Positions 32,867-45,619 of a stretch of DNA of 64,000 nt are shown in pieces. The position numbers and the translations under genes are program-made. The notes under the pieces were generated by a model. It saw only the letters and a list, made by a program, of their open reading frames with translations, did not search any database and had not been told where the DNA came from. This stretch comes from Telopea speciosissima. Its lineage: Eukaryota; Streptophyta; Magnoliopsida; Proteales; Proteaceae. Positions within the stretch are counted from its first letter, which is position 1; every line of letters starts with the position of its first letter. The stretch covers positions 1,674,001-1,738,000 of the forward strand of contig NC_057924.1 in assembly GCF_018873765.1 (NCBI RefSeq), read 5' to 3'.

Positions 32867-33093
32867 GGGGAAAGGAACGTTACTTGGTCGCGTATAGCTT
32901 GCGGCTCCTGCGCCTAGACACATGGTTGTGTGAAATGACTGTCATACCCCTATAAAAAAGCATAAATCCCTGAGGGTGCGAAGGTCAGTTCGTACCAGCT
33001 GCCTTTTGATGGGGATGCGACGATCATTTTGCATAGCCCTGTCTAGGTGCAGGAATTATGCACCGCACACGACTAGGTTGCGTTCTATTTCCC
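32867..33093. mobile_element. About 227-bp Mutator-like MITE upstream of NOP2
   Basis: GGGGAAAGGAACGTTACTTGG at the left pairs with the inverse of CTAGGTTGCGTTCTATTTCCC. Pairing extends about 50 bp to CTGCGCCTAGACAC / GTCTAGGTGCAG. Flanking 9-mers agree only 6 of 9, so the duplication is weak. It lies about 0.5 kb from the NOP2 start and may touch its promoter. Confidence 0.65.
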
Positions 33094-33330
33094 TATTGTT
33101 ATTTAGTTTATAATCCACCGGGTCATGGGAAATATCTCTCATACATTGGAGGGTGAGGAGTTTCCCTACCCGTATCTAGATATAGGGTAACCTTGGTGGG
33201 GAGATTGCGGGTAAAACCTTTTTCGGTGCCCCGTTCTTACCCGTTTTCGTCCCTACTCGGAGCGTCCCGTCCAGGTCCTGTGCCGAGATGTTGACCGTTA
33301 CGGTCCTTATGGAGTAATAATAGATTAGAT

Positions 33331-33365
33331 CAGACCAGACCAGACCAAACCAGACCAGACAGACC
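33331..33365. repeat. (CAGAC)n short tandem repeat
   Basis: Seven near-perfect CAGAC/CAAAC pentamers in the NOP2 upstream region. Confidence 0.75.
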
Positions 33366-33394
33366 GGTTGTACAATCGCTAGGTGTGGCGCTTA

Positions 33395-33403
33395 TAGGGT
33401 TTT
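33395..33403 (+). promoter_or_regulatory. Telo-box-like motif upstream of NOP2
   Basis: TAGGGTTTT, the inverse of AAACCCTA, lies about 210 bases before the NOP2 ATG. Telo boxes near transcription starts are characteristic of plant ribosome-biogenesis genes. The functional call is inference; the transcription start is not known here. Confidence 0.4.
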
Positions 33404-33610
33404 GTTCGACTCCCTCAGGAAACTTGCGGTGCGAGTCTGTGAGAGGTTTTGGAGCTGAGAGCTCCTTCTGTTTCTGACTCTCTGCTACTATTAAGCTTAG
33501 TTATTTGCTCCTCCAGTCCTTCTCATCATCTGTCTCTCTGTGAAGAATTAAGAAGCTGACCCTAACATCTCAACTTCGAAGCAACATCACCTGAGCTCTC
33601 TGCTGCTTCC

Positions 33611-36600
33611 ATGGCGACGGCCGCCGTTACCAAGAAGAAGGGCCTGAAGGCGAAAAAGCTTCCAATTAAGAAGAAGCAGAAGAAGGATTCTTTCTCTGAA
33701 AAACCGCCGAAAAAGCTCGAACTTATCGAGGATTCTGATAGCCCAAATGAAGAACCCGAAGTAGAAGGAGTAGAAGGAGATGACTCTGCTTCTGAAATTT
33801 CTTCTGACGGGGACGATGTCTTCGCCGATGATTTTCTCCAAGGCAGCGATGAAGGAGGTTATTTGATTCTCGAATTAATTTCTCTTAGCAGTCTGTTTAT
33901 TTTGGTATTCATGCTTTTGGGATATTGAATGTTGTACTGAGTGTTGGTTGGCCTTTTGTACTAAAGAGAAGGGTTCGGATTCGGATTCGTATTCTGATTC
34001 AGAAGAGTCAGATATAGAAGATAAGTCCAGAGCTATCGATGAAGAGAGGGCGAGGGAAGAAGAAGAAGCAGAGGAGGAATTGCAGCTCAACATTAAAGAA
34101 GAATCGGACGAGTTCCGCTTGCTTACCGAAGAGGTTTACTCTTTTATTATCTAAACTTTATAATGTATTTATGGGGTACGCGTGCGGTTTATGTGAATTG
34201 CAATTCTCGTTTTTAAGTTTAAGAATGCGTGCGTGCGTGTGTTTTTCCTGAATAAATTTAGGAGCTTGAAGAAGAGACACATCGCCCCCCTGATCTTCCG
34301 AATCTTCAGCGGAGGATGAAAGAGAGTGAGTATCAGGTCCTTCAGAGCTGCATATGCTTATTCTTTCTTTCTTTCTCCCACCTATTTAGTTGACTGGTTA
34401 GTGCTTTGCTTCTCTGCTGACTGCTCTCAGTTGTTCGAGTGCTTTCAAATTTTAAGTCTTTAAGGCAAGAGGGAGTGACACGGAAGGATTACGTTGAGCA
34501 GCTTAAAAGGGATTTAAGTTCTTACTATGGTTACAATGACTTCCTGATTGGTGTCTTGATCGAGGTATGTTCCAAGGCAATGCTCTTTTGGCTATTTGCC
34601 ATTGTGACATCCAATTTCCATGTCAAATTTAAATTTCATTTCTTGGGTTTGCAGATGTTTCCAGTTGTTGAGCTCCTAGAACTTATTGAAGCTTTTGAAA
34701 AGCCTAGACCCATTTGTCTACGAACTAATACTTTAAAGGTTAAATTCACTGCTCTTTATGTTCTTCTTCTCTTTCTTTTTTGTTTTTTTTCCGGGAGGGG
34801 GGGGGGGGGTTGGGGGTTGGGGGTGTTGATGAGTTCATTGCCCTTTAGGTTTTAATCCGCTATGTAGTATTTCAGTTTTATTTAAATAACAAGCTGTGTC
34901 TTTATGAAATTAGTTTCTTTTTCTATACAGACACGGAGACGGGATTTGGCTGATGTGTTGATAAATAGAGGGGTAAACCTGGATCCCTTAAGCAAGTGGT
35001 CAAAGGTAAAGATTTCCATCATTTCACTCAGATTTCCATTTAATGTTCTGTTATCTGAAAAATCGTCACCAATATCTTGGCAGGTTGGACTGGTTGTTTA
35101 TGATTCTCAAGTACCAATTGGTGCAACTCCTGAATATATGGCTGGCTACTACATGGTAGATCTTGTTTCCAAGTGTTGTTTATGCTATCTCAATGCTCTG
35201 TTGTCACCTTTTTTTTTTTTAAAAAAAAAAAAATGTTTCTATTACTTGTTATGTTCGGCATTATCCATTTGTACTTTTTTGACTCACAGCTACAAAGTGC
35301 AAGCTCCTTTTTGCCTGTAATGGCCCTTGCTCCTCAAGAGAGGGAGCGAATTGTAGATATGGCGTAAGTCTGTTGAACCTTGTTTGGAATTAACTCATAC
35401 TAAGTGTCATGTTTCCAAAAAATTAACAAGACTAATTGCAATTTGAATTTTTAATTTATTGGTTTATTTATTTTGCAACTGTCTGAGTGCATGTTTCAAT
35501 CTAAATTCAAGCACCAGCAAAAAGAACAAAGAAAATTAAGCATGGCATTCCCCCGGGCCACAAACCTGAACATTTCTCAGTCATAAGATTGAAGCCAGCT
35601 GGGGATGAAGTGGGCTTTCATGGTTGGGAGTTTAATGAAATTCCTGAACTTTTAGGAATTCATTTCGAGTACTATGGTCACTGGAAGTCTAGAATGAGAT
35701 AAAAGTTGAATTCAAATATAAATATTCAAGAACAAAGCATACAAACTTGAAAGAGGTACCAAAGAAATAAAAGAGAAATCTGGATACAATTAAAAACCTA
35801 GGATTTTTTTAATAAAAACAAAAAAAGATACTAAGAATTTATTGTTTTCACATTTAAGTTCCTTCGCTTTTGCGTTGTCAATGCTTAAACTACTATGACT
35901 TTTTTATAATTTAACTGTGATGCTTTAATTCTCTGATATTTTCATCCACTGGAAGAAATCAGAAGATGAATGTGCTTCCCCACCCATCTTAATGGGGAAG
36001 TTTATTTTTCTTTTCTTTTAAAAAAAAATAAATAAATAAAAGGAAACAGTTCTCAAAATATTTTGGCAAAGTCACCATTTTCTAACATTTGCATATAGTA
36101 ACCGTCACTGCATCGTTTAAGCATCCTTGTTGTCTTTTCCTGATATCGGTCTATGCTTGTCACAGGGCTGCTCCTGGTGGTAAAACAACTTATATAGCAG
36201 CTCTTATGAAGAACACTGGTATGCACATTGTTAGAATCAATGAATTATTTTAAATATTTTGTTCCTGATTCTTCTGATGGACTTCTTTCCCCCCCTTTTT
36301 GTTAATATTAAATTTGGAAATGATGTAGTGAAAGCAAATTAAAGTCATTTTGCTGTAAGACTAGTTCGGATTGGAGTATTGTGGCTGTTGTCTGTGGTCA
36401 AAATTTTAACCACACATAATTTTTGAGAAAGCACAAATGTTATGGTCCAGCAAATTTGTATGCATAAATCTTGCTTTTTTGGTGGGAGGGGCATTGATAC
36501 TTCATTTATATCTTCCTCTTTTACTGTTTAGAAAAATTTTAAAATCAATATCTTCATTTTTTTTGAGTAATGTGCATGGCATTTGTCATCTTTATTTTAT

Positions 36601-39600
36601 TTTTATTTTTTTGATTTTCTTCTCTCTTCTACAATATTCTGTACCTTATACCCATAATTTAATAGAAGTATTATCCATAAAATATTTGATTTTTTTTTGG
36701 TACTTCCCCATCTTTATTTCGTTTTTTCAATTTTTGAGATTCATTTATTCCTCGATGTTGGTTGCTTCATAGAGAAAAGGACAGCAATAAAATACAATAA
36801 TGTTGTTGCAACTATTTAAGTTACTTTGCAGAGAACTCATCATATTGCCACCTACTATTTAAGAAATGGAAATTAATATTTTTAACCACTTAAATCTCTG
36901 TATACAACTTCTCCTGTAGATTAACCGATACACATAGTGCCATTTCTGATGAATCATAATTGTCATATACTCATATATTCATTTTCAAAGTCTTCTGGTG
37001 AAGCATTTAGTACTTGCATTTCCTGTCTCTTAGCATTACTGTTCTGTTTCATCTTCTATAATTCATTAATGCAATCTTCTTCAGGATTAATTTATGCAAA
37101 TGAAATGAAGGAGCCTAGACTCAAGTCACTCACTGCAAATTTGCACCGTATGGGTGTAACAAACACCATAGTTTGTAATTACGATGGGAAGGAGGTTAGT
37201 TTCCATTTTTGTAACTTCTGTGCACCTGGTGGAGTACTTACTAGTTATATGGTTTTGAGAATTGTTTCTACTTTAATAATGGGGTAGTTATCCATGTAAC
37301 AATGGAAGGTGATGTTTCTGAAAATCACAAGATGTATCTGACTCATCCATTTTAAAAAAAAAAAATCTAAACCGTCTATTCCCATTCAGAGTTGGGAGAG
37401 TGCACAGTAATGTCTGGAGTACTGGTACACATGCACGGACATACATGGGATGTGTGTGAATACAAAAGGGGGTTATTTGATTGAATTGGACTTCGAAATT
37501 TGACACGTAGCTAAACGAGACCATGTCCTCTCTATCCAACAGTAGGAAGGGATATATCACCTGTGCACGTGGCAGAATGGATTCCTTATGCCATATGAAA
37601 AAATAGACAACCTTTGTGACAATAATAATTCACCTTAGTAATGTCAATTTTGTGTCTGAGAAAAACGAAGTGTTTTTTTCTCGTTGCTTGGATGGTTGTT
37701 ATGCTAATGGAAATATGTAGGTACTTTGGGTAAACTATAAGAAAGGGTTTGCCATTCTTAGAAATCATTCTACTGGTCAGGGTGAACTCGAGATCCTCCT
37801 CTGAGCTAGGTATTGAAAAATCAGTACATGAGATTTTAATAAATTTGAAAGAAATTGTATTGGGAAGTAATTCGTATGGAACTCACAACGCATCTATTTG
37901 CATCAGGGGTCCTAGATACGTAACTTCTCAAGACATCATCCCACCAGGTTCATGTCAAACTAGAAAGTATGATACCTTGTTGCTCATAACAATTTTTGGT
38001 CCCCATCATCTATGTTGTAGCAAAAGAACCATATAGATGAGAAGCTCCAAAAATCTGTTACTCATTGGACTTGTTTGACTAAGCTTTTCAGACTTCTGCT
38101 TCTCAGATTCTGAGAATCCAGCTTTTCCATATGAGGAGCTCCAAAACTCCGTTCCAATGAGGAGCTGGTGCTTGAATACTTTCCCATCAGAATCTGAGTA
38201 TGAGGTTCGAGATTTCGGTTACGAACATGGTCGAAACCGAAATATTTCAGGTTTCAACCAAAATTTGCCTGAAATTCTGCATGTTTCGGTTGGTCATTTC
38301 CTTTGACCATTTCGGTTGTTGAATGGTCATATTTTGGCCCGAAACTTCGGGAAACCCTAATGAAGCTTCTCTAAACATATTAAGAACCTTTAGACTCTGT
38401 TGTATACTTTCCCAAATATAGCTATTCTACACATAATTTAGTATTAGAAGTTTAGAACACAAAATTCAGTGATAAACTAAAATATATATTAGGAATGAAG
38501 AAAAACTAATTAATATTACACAATGTTAAAGTGTTACAACCACAAGTATAAAAGTGTTAAAAGTAGTCAAGTACAAGTGTACAACCAGGGTTAGAACTCC
38601 CCTTACCGTTTCTCCAACTCTATGTCAATACAAAATAGAGTTCCGGGAAGACTTGAAACCTTTGGGGAAAAAGGGTATACCTCTAAGTTTGAATCTTCCA
38701 CAAATCTTGTTCCAATGTAGGAAATCGTCGCTGTAGGTGCATTGTAGTAGTCCTCAATACCTTGTTCCACCAAGAAATGTAGGTGATTTGGTAAAAAAAT
38801 ACCAAATCTGGAGTTTTTTGGAGTTTTCGCCTCTAACAGGTGAAGCCACTTGAAACTCACGAAATGGGTCAAAATTTTGACCCATTTCAATTGAAACAGT
38901 GTCAAGTTGACCAAAATTTCAGTTGAAATCCTGCATTTCTATTGAGTTGCACCCAGTTTCGTTTTGACTTTTGTTGAAACCGAAATATTTTGCGAAATCT
39001 CGGTGATTTCAACTGATTTCGAATTATGGCTGAGAAACGGCCCCCATGTCTGCATAAGCAAGCTCGAGAGGGTGAGCCAAATATGCCCTCAATAACTCTG
39101 GTTCTTTGGTGTGCTTGGCTTCTTAAGTCGCTTAACACTTGCACTTGAGAATGAGCAATAAATTGCATGAGCAGTATTTATTGGCTCATGCCTTGGGGTC
39201 CAGTAATTCATCTCCAAAACAGAAGCACCTTTGATTAATGAGATTTTGAAATGAATGAATCCAATTGATGACTCCATTATTTAGGTAATTTAAGAACAAA
39301 TTCCAATATAAATCAGGTTTGAAGTTAAGGATATTATCCCATATTGGAGTGAATATTTGAATTTTTTGTTTACATAAAAAAAAAGCTTTTAGTTAATCAA
39401 GTTCTTTTTGAACTGGTAAATTGGTTCTCTGCTAAGGCAAACTGGTTTATGTTGGTTTTGAATTTAAAAAATTCATAATAAATCTTACTCATGGTTGAAT
39501 TTACCTTCTCTTTTTGGGTAAGTACAGATCCCCAAGTTTCATTTCTTTGGTAAAATTTTTATGGAAACATAGTCTTATGTGACTAGTTGCATATCCTTAT

Positions 39601-42600
39601 CATAATGGTGGCAAAGCATGCAAAGTGCATACAATGTTTATTCTAGAATGCCATTTGCAATGCTATTTTATTGTACCTTTTTTTCAGTTCCTATTCTGTT
39701 TTATAAGATTGTTTTTTGATATAAGTATGCATATTTGCTATTTTCCTCTTGTGGTTAGCCTTCACTAAATTTAGTGAATTTTAGATGAGACTAAGGAAAT
39801 TGTTTTTAATATTCAGCTGCCAAAGGTCTTGGGACTAAACACTGTTGATAGAGTGTTGTTGGACGCCCCCTGTAGTGGAACTGGAGTAAGTTTTTTGAGA
39901 ATTTATCTGATTACCTACTTGCTGTCCTGGAAGATTTTATTGTCTTTATTGGATGCTTGATAAAAAAATTAGCAAAACGTTATTGATTTGCAGGTTATAT
40001 CTAAGGATGAGTCTGTCAAAGCCTCTAAAAGTTCTGAAGATGTACAAAATTGTGCTTTTCTGCAGAAGGTATTTTTGTTCTTTCTCTCTCCCTCTCTTTC
40101 AGTAGGGGAAGTTGGTTGGGCAGATCTCAGATGTGGGGTTTACACGGATGCTGAAACTAGATAAAAATTGGTTATTTGAAGTGCTTCGATGTTTTTTCTG
40201 CAGCAATTGATACTTGCAGCGATTGACATGGTGGATGCTAATTCCAAATCTGGGGGATACATCGTCTACTCCACTTGCTCTATAATGATTCCAGAGGTTT
40301 GTATGTGAGTTTGCCTCTTTGCAGAACCAGTAATACCAGTTGATTCTAAACTTCAAACTTGCCATTTCAGAATGAAGCAGTTATAGACTATGCGCTGAAA
40401 AAAAGGGATGTGCAGTTGGTCCCATGTGGACTAGACTTTGGCCGTCCAGGGTAACTCTTGTTTCTCATACTAGCTGTCATAAGTAAATCTTGTAGTTTTT
40501 CTACTCCTCTGATCATTGTGTATTCCTCAGATTTACACGCTTTAGAGAGCACCGGTTTCACCCTGCGCTAGAAAAGACTAGGCGCTTTTACCCCCATGTT
40601 CAAAACATGGATGGGTTTTTTGTGGCTAAGGTATCACTTCACCTTAAAATTGTACATCTCACAAGAAAAGTTATTTTAACATGTTTTCTATTCTTCTTTT
40701 TTCTCTAACATCGTTCCATCTGTCTTAATCGAAAAAATTTGAACTATAAGGCTTGTGTGGTTGGGCCTGCCCTTAATCTTTCTCTTTACATGCTGGCATG
40801 CCCCACACATGGACATTGGTTGGATGCTCATACAAGCACATAAGTTTTGACCTTGACAAATCTGTGAACTTCATATTGGCAGTTGGATATACTTCTGGAA
40901 GTATAGAATTCTTGTTAAGATGCTCTTGGCTTAACTATTCAAGAAAACCATACATTTCATTATTGCATTTTTTGGCACTTAATTATCGAAGCTAAACACG
41001 AGTCTCTGTATTCTTTCTTATAATTAACAACCGTGTAGGATAGAATCTCCTTAAGTGGCACCTAGTTCTTCCACTTGTCAAGTCTCAGCCTAAACGGTGT
41101 TGGCCATGTGGCAAAACGAACCATTGAAAATATCGAACTACCTAGAGTCGAGGTGACAAAATGGAGGCCGAACCAAAAAGAACAATCGAACCAAACCAGA
41201 AAAACCGAAACTGACCTGATCAAACTCCTTAGCGGTTTGGTCTTGGTTTTTATTTTTTAAAAAACTCTTGGTTCAATATGAACAATTGGACCGATAAGAC
41301 TGATCGAGACCGACCAAATGGACTGAAAACAGAAAACCCGATAAAAAGTTAATATTTGTTTGGAAAAAGATTGCCACACTGACAAAGTGCAATTTCTCTC
41401 ACATGCTCTGAATATGTGGGCCCCATATGAATGATACCTTTTTCAAGACAGCCATTGGTTTGGCATGCATATTCCTTCCTACACTGGCAGCGTGGGAAAC
41501 CTTCTCCCTATTTGTTTATAATAGTTTTTTTAATTAATAAAACCGTGGCCAGTCCAATAATATCTATCCGATATGTGCGTGAAACCAACCAGACCAATAG
41601 TTATCAGTTTCAGTTTGGATTCTATAGACTGATTAGTTATCAGTCTGATTTTGTTCTGGCCCTATATAGGCTGAAAATCGATAAGACCGGACCAAAATGA
41701 AACGAACTGACCGTTTGACACTCCTATCCTAGATGGTGACAAGACTTCAAAGAGGTGCATAGGCATACATGGAAGGGTGTGTGATGCAGATTAAAATGCA
41801 GCAGTGGCCTTGTTTTAGTGGAAATAAACCTTGGGTCATTTCCAGAGGGCGGGCGTTGGTGCAACGGTTAAGGTTGCTCCGTTGTGACCAAGAGGTCATG
41901 GGTTCGAGTCTGGAAACAGCCTCTCTGCTTAAGCACAGGGGTAAGGCTGTGTACATTATGACCTCCCCAGACCCCACAGTGGTGGGAGCCTCGTGCACTA
42001 GGTACGCCCTTTAAGCCTTTGGTTAGGAATTTGGCCCAGTGAGTTTTCTTTGTAATATTCCACTTTAATGGGCCTAAAATATTGGGTTGGAGGTAGGAAT
42101 ACGAGATTTTCTTTATTAGTTAGTCTAGTTTGAGTCACAATTCTTTTCTTTTTTTTTAATGTCATTAAAGTGTTTTAGTTAGGCTGGAATAGGTTTCTAT
42201 TAGTCCAGCCTTGTTTAAGTTGTTCCTTTCTTATCTTTTGATTTCAGGGGAGGGGAGGGTTATTACTCAATACCCAGGGGTGGGGCTTGTCATTTGGGCA
42301 TAATCGAGGGGAAGGGGGAGTAAGTTACCCTTTATTTAAACATATGTAAGGGGAATGCCCGACACAAATTTTGATGAATTAATGAAAAGATTTTGCTTTG
42401 TTTTGGTCTGTGGATTCAGGCTTGCATTTGTGGGATTCAGATGTGTTGACTCTTTTGGATTCAAGAGTGTGAGATTCAGTAGTGAACCCTGGTGGGATTT
42501 CAGGTTAGGGTACTGGTGGGATTGTAGCACTACTGATCAGGCGGATTTCTGATCATATTCTGTTATCTTCTTTCTAGTTCTGTTTGCTTGCTGCTTTATT

Positions 42601-44580
42601 ACTCTGTTAGTTAGTATTCTACATTGCTTTTATTCAGTTTACTACTTTTTGTTTTTAGTTCTCAATTCAGTTCAGATTTCAAATCTAAAATAATAACCGA
42701 TACTTGAAATCTTACCACAGGCAGTTTTCTTCAAATCTGGTTTCTTAAATTCTGCTTTCTGTTTTCTAATCTCAGTTTCTAGGTACTGAACTGAATTAGC
42801 CTGCTTAATTACAGGTCTGAAATCTGATTTTATAACTTCTAAAATCTGCTATCGAATTCTGCAATCCTGGATTTCTGATCTCGAGTCCTAATCAAAACAG
42901 GATTTCTTCATAATTCAGAATCCATCCACTAGAATTTGGTCAATTTTTGCAGGATTGTTCTTTGTCCCATAACAGACCTTCGACCAGACCCTTGGCCAAA
43001 CCAGACTTATCTTTTTTTGTTATTGGTTTTCTCTTGAAATTTGGTTTGTACTTTTTCCTGCAATCTTTTTTCAAGTTGGTCGCCTAGGGCCTTATTGGTG
43101 TCACCTAGTGTCCAGTCCACTTCCAATGCCTTGGGTTGTCTAGACGTTGTGACGACTATGATCCTGTTGCAAGCTGATCTCTAGTTGGATCTCACTGTTT
43201 CGTATACCATTACATAGGAGGGTATATGATTGAATTTGAGTATGAAATGACATGTGCCATCTTCAGACCATTCCCTAGATATCCAACAGTAGGTTTGCCA
43301 CAATCCACATCGCTCTTCCATGTGGCGAAACTTGGTGTGCGATGTTCATGTTAAGTAAATTCAATCCTAAATGGCTGTGGAAGGAAACTTTTTGCCTCAA
43401 CTCTAGTCTTACTCCATGAATAATGGCCAAATTCATATTGGTTTTGAGTAATGAACTGGAGGGCAGTTTTTTCTTTCTTGGGCTTTTCACATACAGAAAC
43501 CAAGTCACGCCATGATACTTAAAGTTTTTTTGGTTCAATTGTGTTGTGTGTGTTGTGTGCTCCTTCCTTTTACTTTATATTATTAATATTCTACTTCTAC
43601 TAGGATCCATGTAGCCGACCCCTTGTAGTTGGGATAAGGCGTTGTTGTTGTTGTGTTTGGGGGCTGGGGGGGGGGAATGCTCGGCTCAAATGGTGTTTTG
43701 AGCAACTTTATTGGGCAACATTCTACTTTTATAGGTTCTCAGTTTGTGATCCAGATTTAAAATAGTGCAGCTTTCCTATTTCAGCATGTAGAATTTCTAT
43801 GTTCTGCACGGATGGAATTACTTATGTTAGTCTGTTGTTGCATCTGCAGTTGAAGAAATTGAGCAATTCCAAACCAACACTGAAGCCATCCGAAGAATCA
43901 GGAACTGTAGAACAGGCACCTGGGCCTGATAATGCACAAATCAATGAAAAGAACAACACAGAAGGAAAACCTCAACCACCCGAAGTTGCTAATCTTAAGA
44001 AGGCAAAAAGCAATGGTGGCTTCAGAAAGGGTTTATCACCCAATGGGAATCAAGAGCCACAAGATAAAGCCAAAGATAAAAAAAGGAAGCTTCCATCAAG
44101 AGAAGAAATCGCAAGAGCTAGGTAAGCCGCCTTTGAATTCACTCGATCCTTGTTTTATTAATGTCGATAACTGCTTCATATGCACCTGTAAACTATGATA
44201 TTACTGCTAGCATGTATCTCATCATTTGGTTTTGGAAGGATAAAATGCTAAACATGCCTTTGTTAACCAAACGACGGGAGCTAACACACGACGGTGCCCT
44301 ACAATCAGCGTACGCTCCATTGGGCTCATCCCTTGCTTCCTTGTTCTGGCGCACTAGCCATTGTATATAGTCGGGCCCTTGCTTGTGTAGGGTGAAGTGT
44401 GTTAGCGTAGTAATTTTATTGCATTATTGCGCCAGGTGTCATTGATAGCCTAAAGCGGACATTATAATGGTACATTTTCACGGTTTTGTGGCAAGGTGAT
44501 TTTGAATCTTATATGCTTGAACCACTTGCAGAGAAGAGAAGAGGAAAGCTTTGAGGAAAAATAAAGCTTTGACGCAATAA
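33611..44580 (+). CDS. NOP2: NOP2/OLI2-type 25S rRNA m5C methyltransferase
   Basis: Nucleolar RsmB/Nol1/NSUN-family enzyme that methylates a cytosine of large-subunit rRNA and supports 60S assembly. Exons: 33611-33857, 33967-34133, 34262-34325, 34431-34564, 34655-34738, 34931-35005, 35084-35155, 35290-35363, 36166-36218, 37085-37194, 39817-39885, 39994-40068, 40204-40296, 40371-40450, 40531-40630, 43850-44121 and 44532-44580 (1818 bp, 605 aa). An acidic and lysine-rich N-terminus is followed by the SAM site AAAPGGKTT (306-314), the motif IV cysteine in DAPCSGTG (Cys379) and the motif VI catalytic cysteine in YSTCS (Cys433). The C-terminal tail is basic. All junctions are GT-AG and in frame. 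Introns 10 (2.6 kb) and 15 (3.2 kb) are enlarged by repeats. The first ATG fits the conserved basic start. Confidence 0.95.
37460..37578 (+). repeat. Dispersed repeat family R1, copy 2 (NOP2 intron 10)
   Basis: GGGGGTTATTTGATTGAATT, GAAATTTGACACG, TCTATCCAACAGTAGG and GTGCACGTGGCAGAA follow the order of the 16.03-kb copy. Confidence 0.6.
38195..39040. repeat. TTTCGGTTTC-type repeat, about 840 bp, NOP2 intron 10
   Basis: The two outer parts (38195-38350 and 38830-39040) are full of GAAACCGAAATATTTC / GAAATATTTCGGTTTC words in opposite orientations, with CGAGATTTCG near both extremes. This suggests a MITE-like or other non-autonomous element with an unrelated middle. Exact ends and duplication not found. 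Confidence 0.4.
41100..41735. repeat. GACCGAACC-type repeat with a TTGACACTCCTA end, NOP2 intron 15
   Basis: CCGAACCAAAAAGAAC, CCGATAAGACTGATCGAGACC and similar words fill both ends. The right end TTGACACTCCTA (about 41716-41727) matches the hAT-type end seen at 22.9 kb. The left end is not clear. Confidence 0.42.
41846..42012 (+). mobile_element. Au SINE in NOP2 intron 15
   Basis: A nearly complete Au element: A-box region GGCGTTGGTGCAACGGTTAAG, B box GGTTCGAGTC (41901-41910), GGAAACAGCCTCTCTGC, GGGTAAGGCTGTGTAC, ACCCCACAGTGGTGGGAGCC and the tail TGCACTAGGTACGCCCTTT. Same strand as the gene. The best preserved of the SINEs here. Confidence 0.85.
42050..42970 (+). mobile_element. Possible solo LTR in NOP2 intron 15
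   Basis: TATA-like TTTATTTAAACATATG near 42333, followed by an ATTAATGAAAAG context and a long pyrimidine-rich U5-like part, resembles the layout of the LTR near 3.5 kb. No ends or duplication are established. It may simply be intron sequence. Confidence 0.25.
43203..43328 (+). repeat. Dispersed repeat family R1, copy 3 (NOP2 intron 15)
   Basis: TAGGAGGGTATATGATTGAATT, GAAATGACATG, CTAGATATCCAACAGTAGG and CTCTTCCATGTGGCGAAA follow the same order as the 16.03 and 37.46 kb copies. Confidence 0.62.
43600..43662 (+). mobile_element. RTE-type LINE tail
   Basis: GGATCCATGTAGCCGACCCC followed by TTGGGATAAGGCG and (TTG)n. Plus-strand 3' end only, in NOP2 intron 15. Confidence 0.6.
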
Positions 44581-45443
44581 AGAACAGATATGAAGAGGTC
44601 GCTCAATGAAGAACTAGCATATGAAGCATGGATTGGTGGAATGCAAGTGCGTGGGAGATGCGTGGTAGAATGACATTGGCTTGGTAAATCAATTCCAGTG
44701 AGGCAAATTGGGATGGCAAGACAGCAAGCCAATCAATTATGTTATTGCAATGTGATATTAGAATGCATGTCCAGGGATTGATTCATGGTTTTCACCTGCA
44801 TTATGTTGTTCAACCTCCTTGGTAAAACATCAGCATCTGGCTAATCATGTAGGGGTAGATCTGCTTTCCCTCCTCTGGCTCATCGAGTTAGAAAAGTTTT
44901 GTTTTCTTGTGTTTCTCCAAATTTTGGTTAATGATTGCACAATTTCTACCCGTTTTCTGTATCTTATATGTGAGATAACATTTGAAAATATGCACCATCT
45001 ATGATTAGTATAAAGGTACAAATCAGGTTAGAAAATCCCTATCACCCTCTGCATTTAAAATTTTGAATGTAAACACAAATTTGGACCAAGTTTATCTTCA
45101 CCCATGATGAAGAGATTCCTTCTCTTTATTGCCATTAGATGCAAGTTATGCAACCCTACGGGTAGTGTCAGACTTTTTACAATAAATAATAATGGGCTAT
45201 GATCCTCGATTCTCTTCCTTATGAGTGAAAAGAAAATCTCTTACATTCTTAATGTGGCCCTCACAAATTTTCTATTGCGTGGTAATATTTTAACAACTAA
45301 ATCTCTACTTTCTTTTTTGATCGTGATGGATGTGACGCCAGTTTTTAACAATCTAAATCTGTCAGTTCTTGCCATAACAGCACTGATGGATGGTATGTTG
45401 TGAACTTGTGGTAGATGGATCTCTTTTAATTAAATATTAATAT

Positions 45444-45611
45444 GGGCGATGTTCTTTTGCCCGGGAGCGCACGGGTTGCAGGGTGTGCTCAAACTCATGG
45501 GGTGGGATAGATGCATCATTTCGGTCATGGTGGGGGGTTTGGGTCGGTCATTTTGCCATCTCCATGTGTCGGAGCGCGTGTCCTGCATCCGAGTGCAAAG
45601 AACAGTTTCCC
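45444..45611. mobile_element. 168-bp Mutator-like MITE
   Basis: GGGCGATGTTCTTTTGC at the left pairs with the inverse of GTGCAAAGAACAGTTTCCC at the right. Flanking 9-mers TATTAATAT and TTTTAATTT agree 7 of 9. The interior is G+C-rich. It lies downstream of the NOP2 3' end; the sequence just after it (45620 on, GGGAAAAATTATCTGTCCC) may be one end of a related copy. Confidence 0.62.
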
Positions 45612-45619
45612 TTTTAATT

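Noticed and set aside
41846-42012. tRNA gene (clear B box GGTTCGAGTC)
   Set aside because: The rest is Au SINE sequence; no cloverleaf or anticodon arm can be formed.
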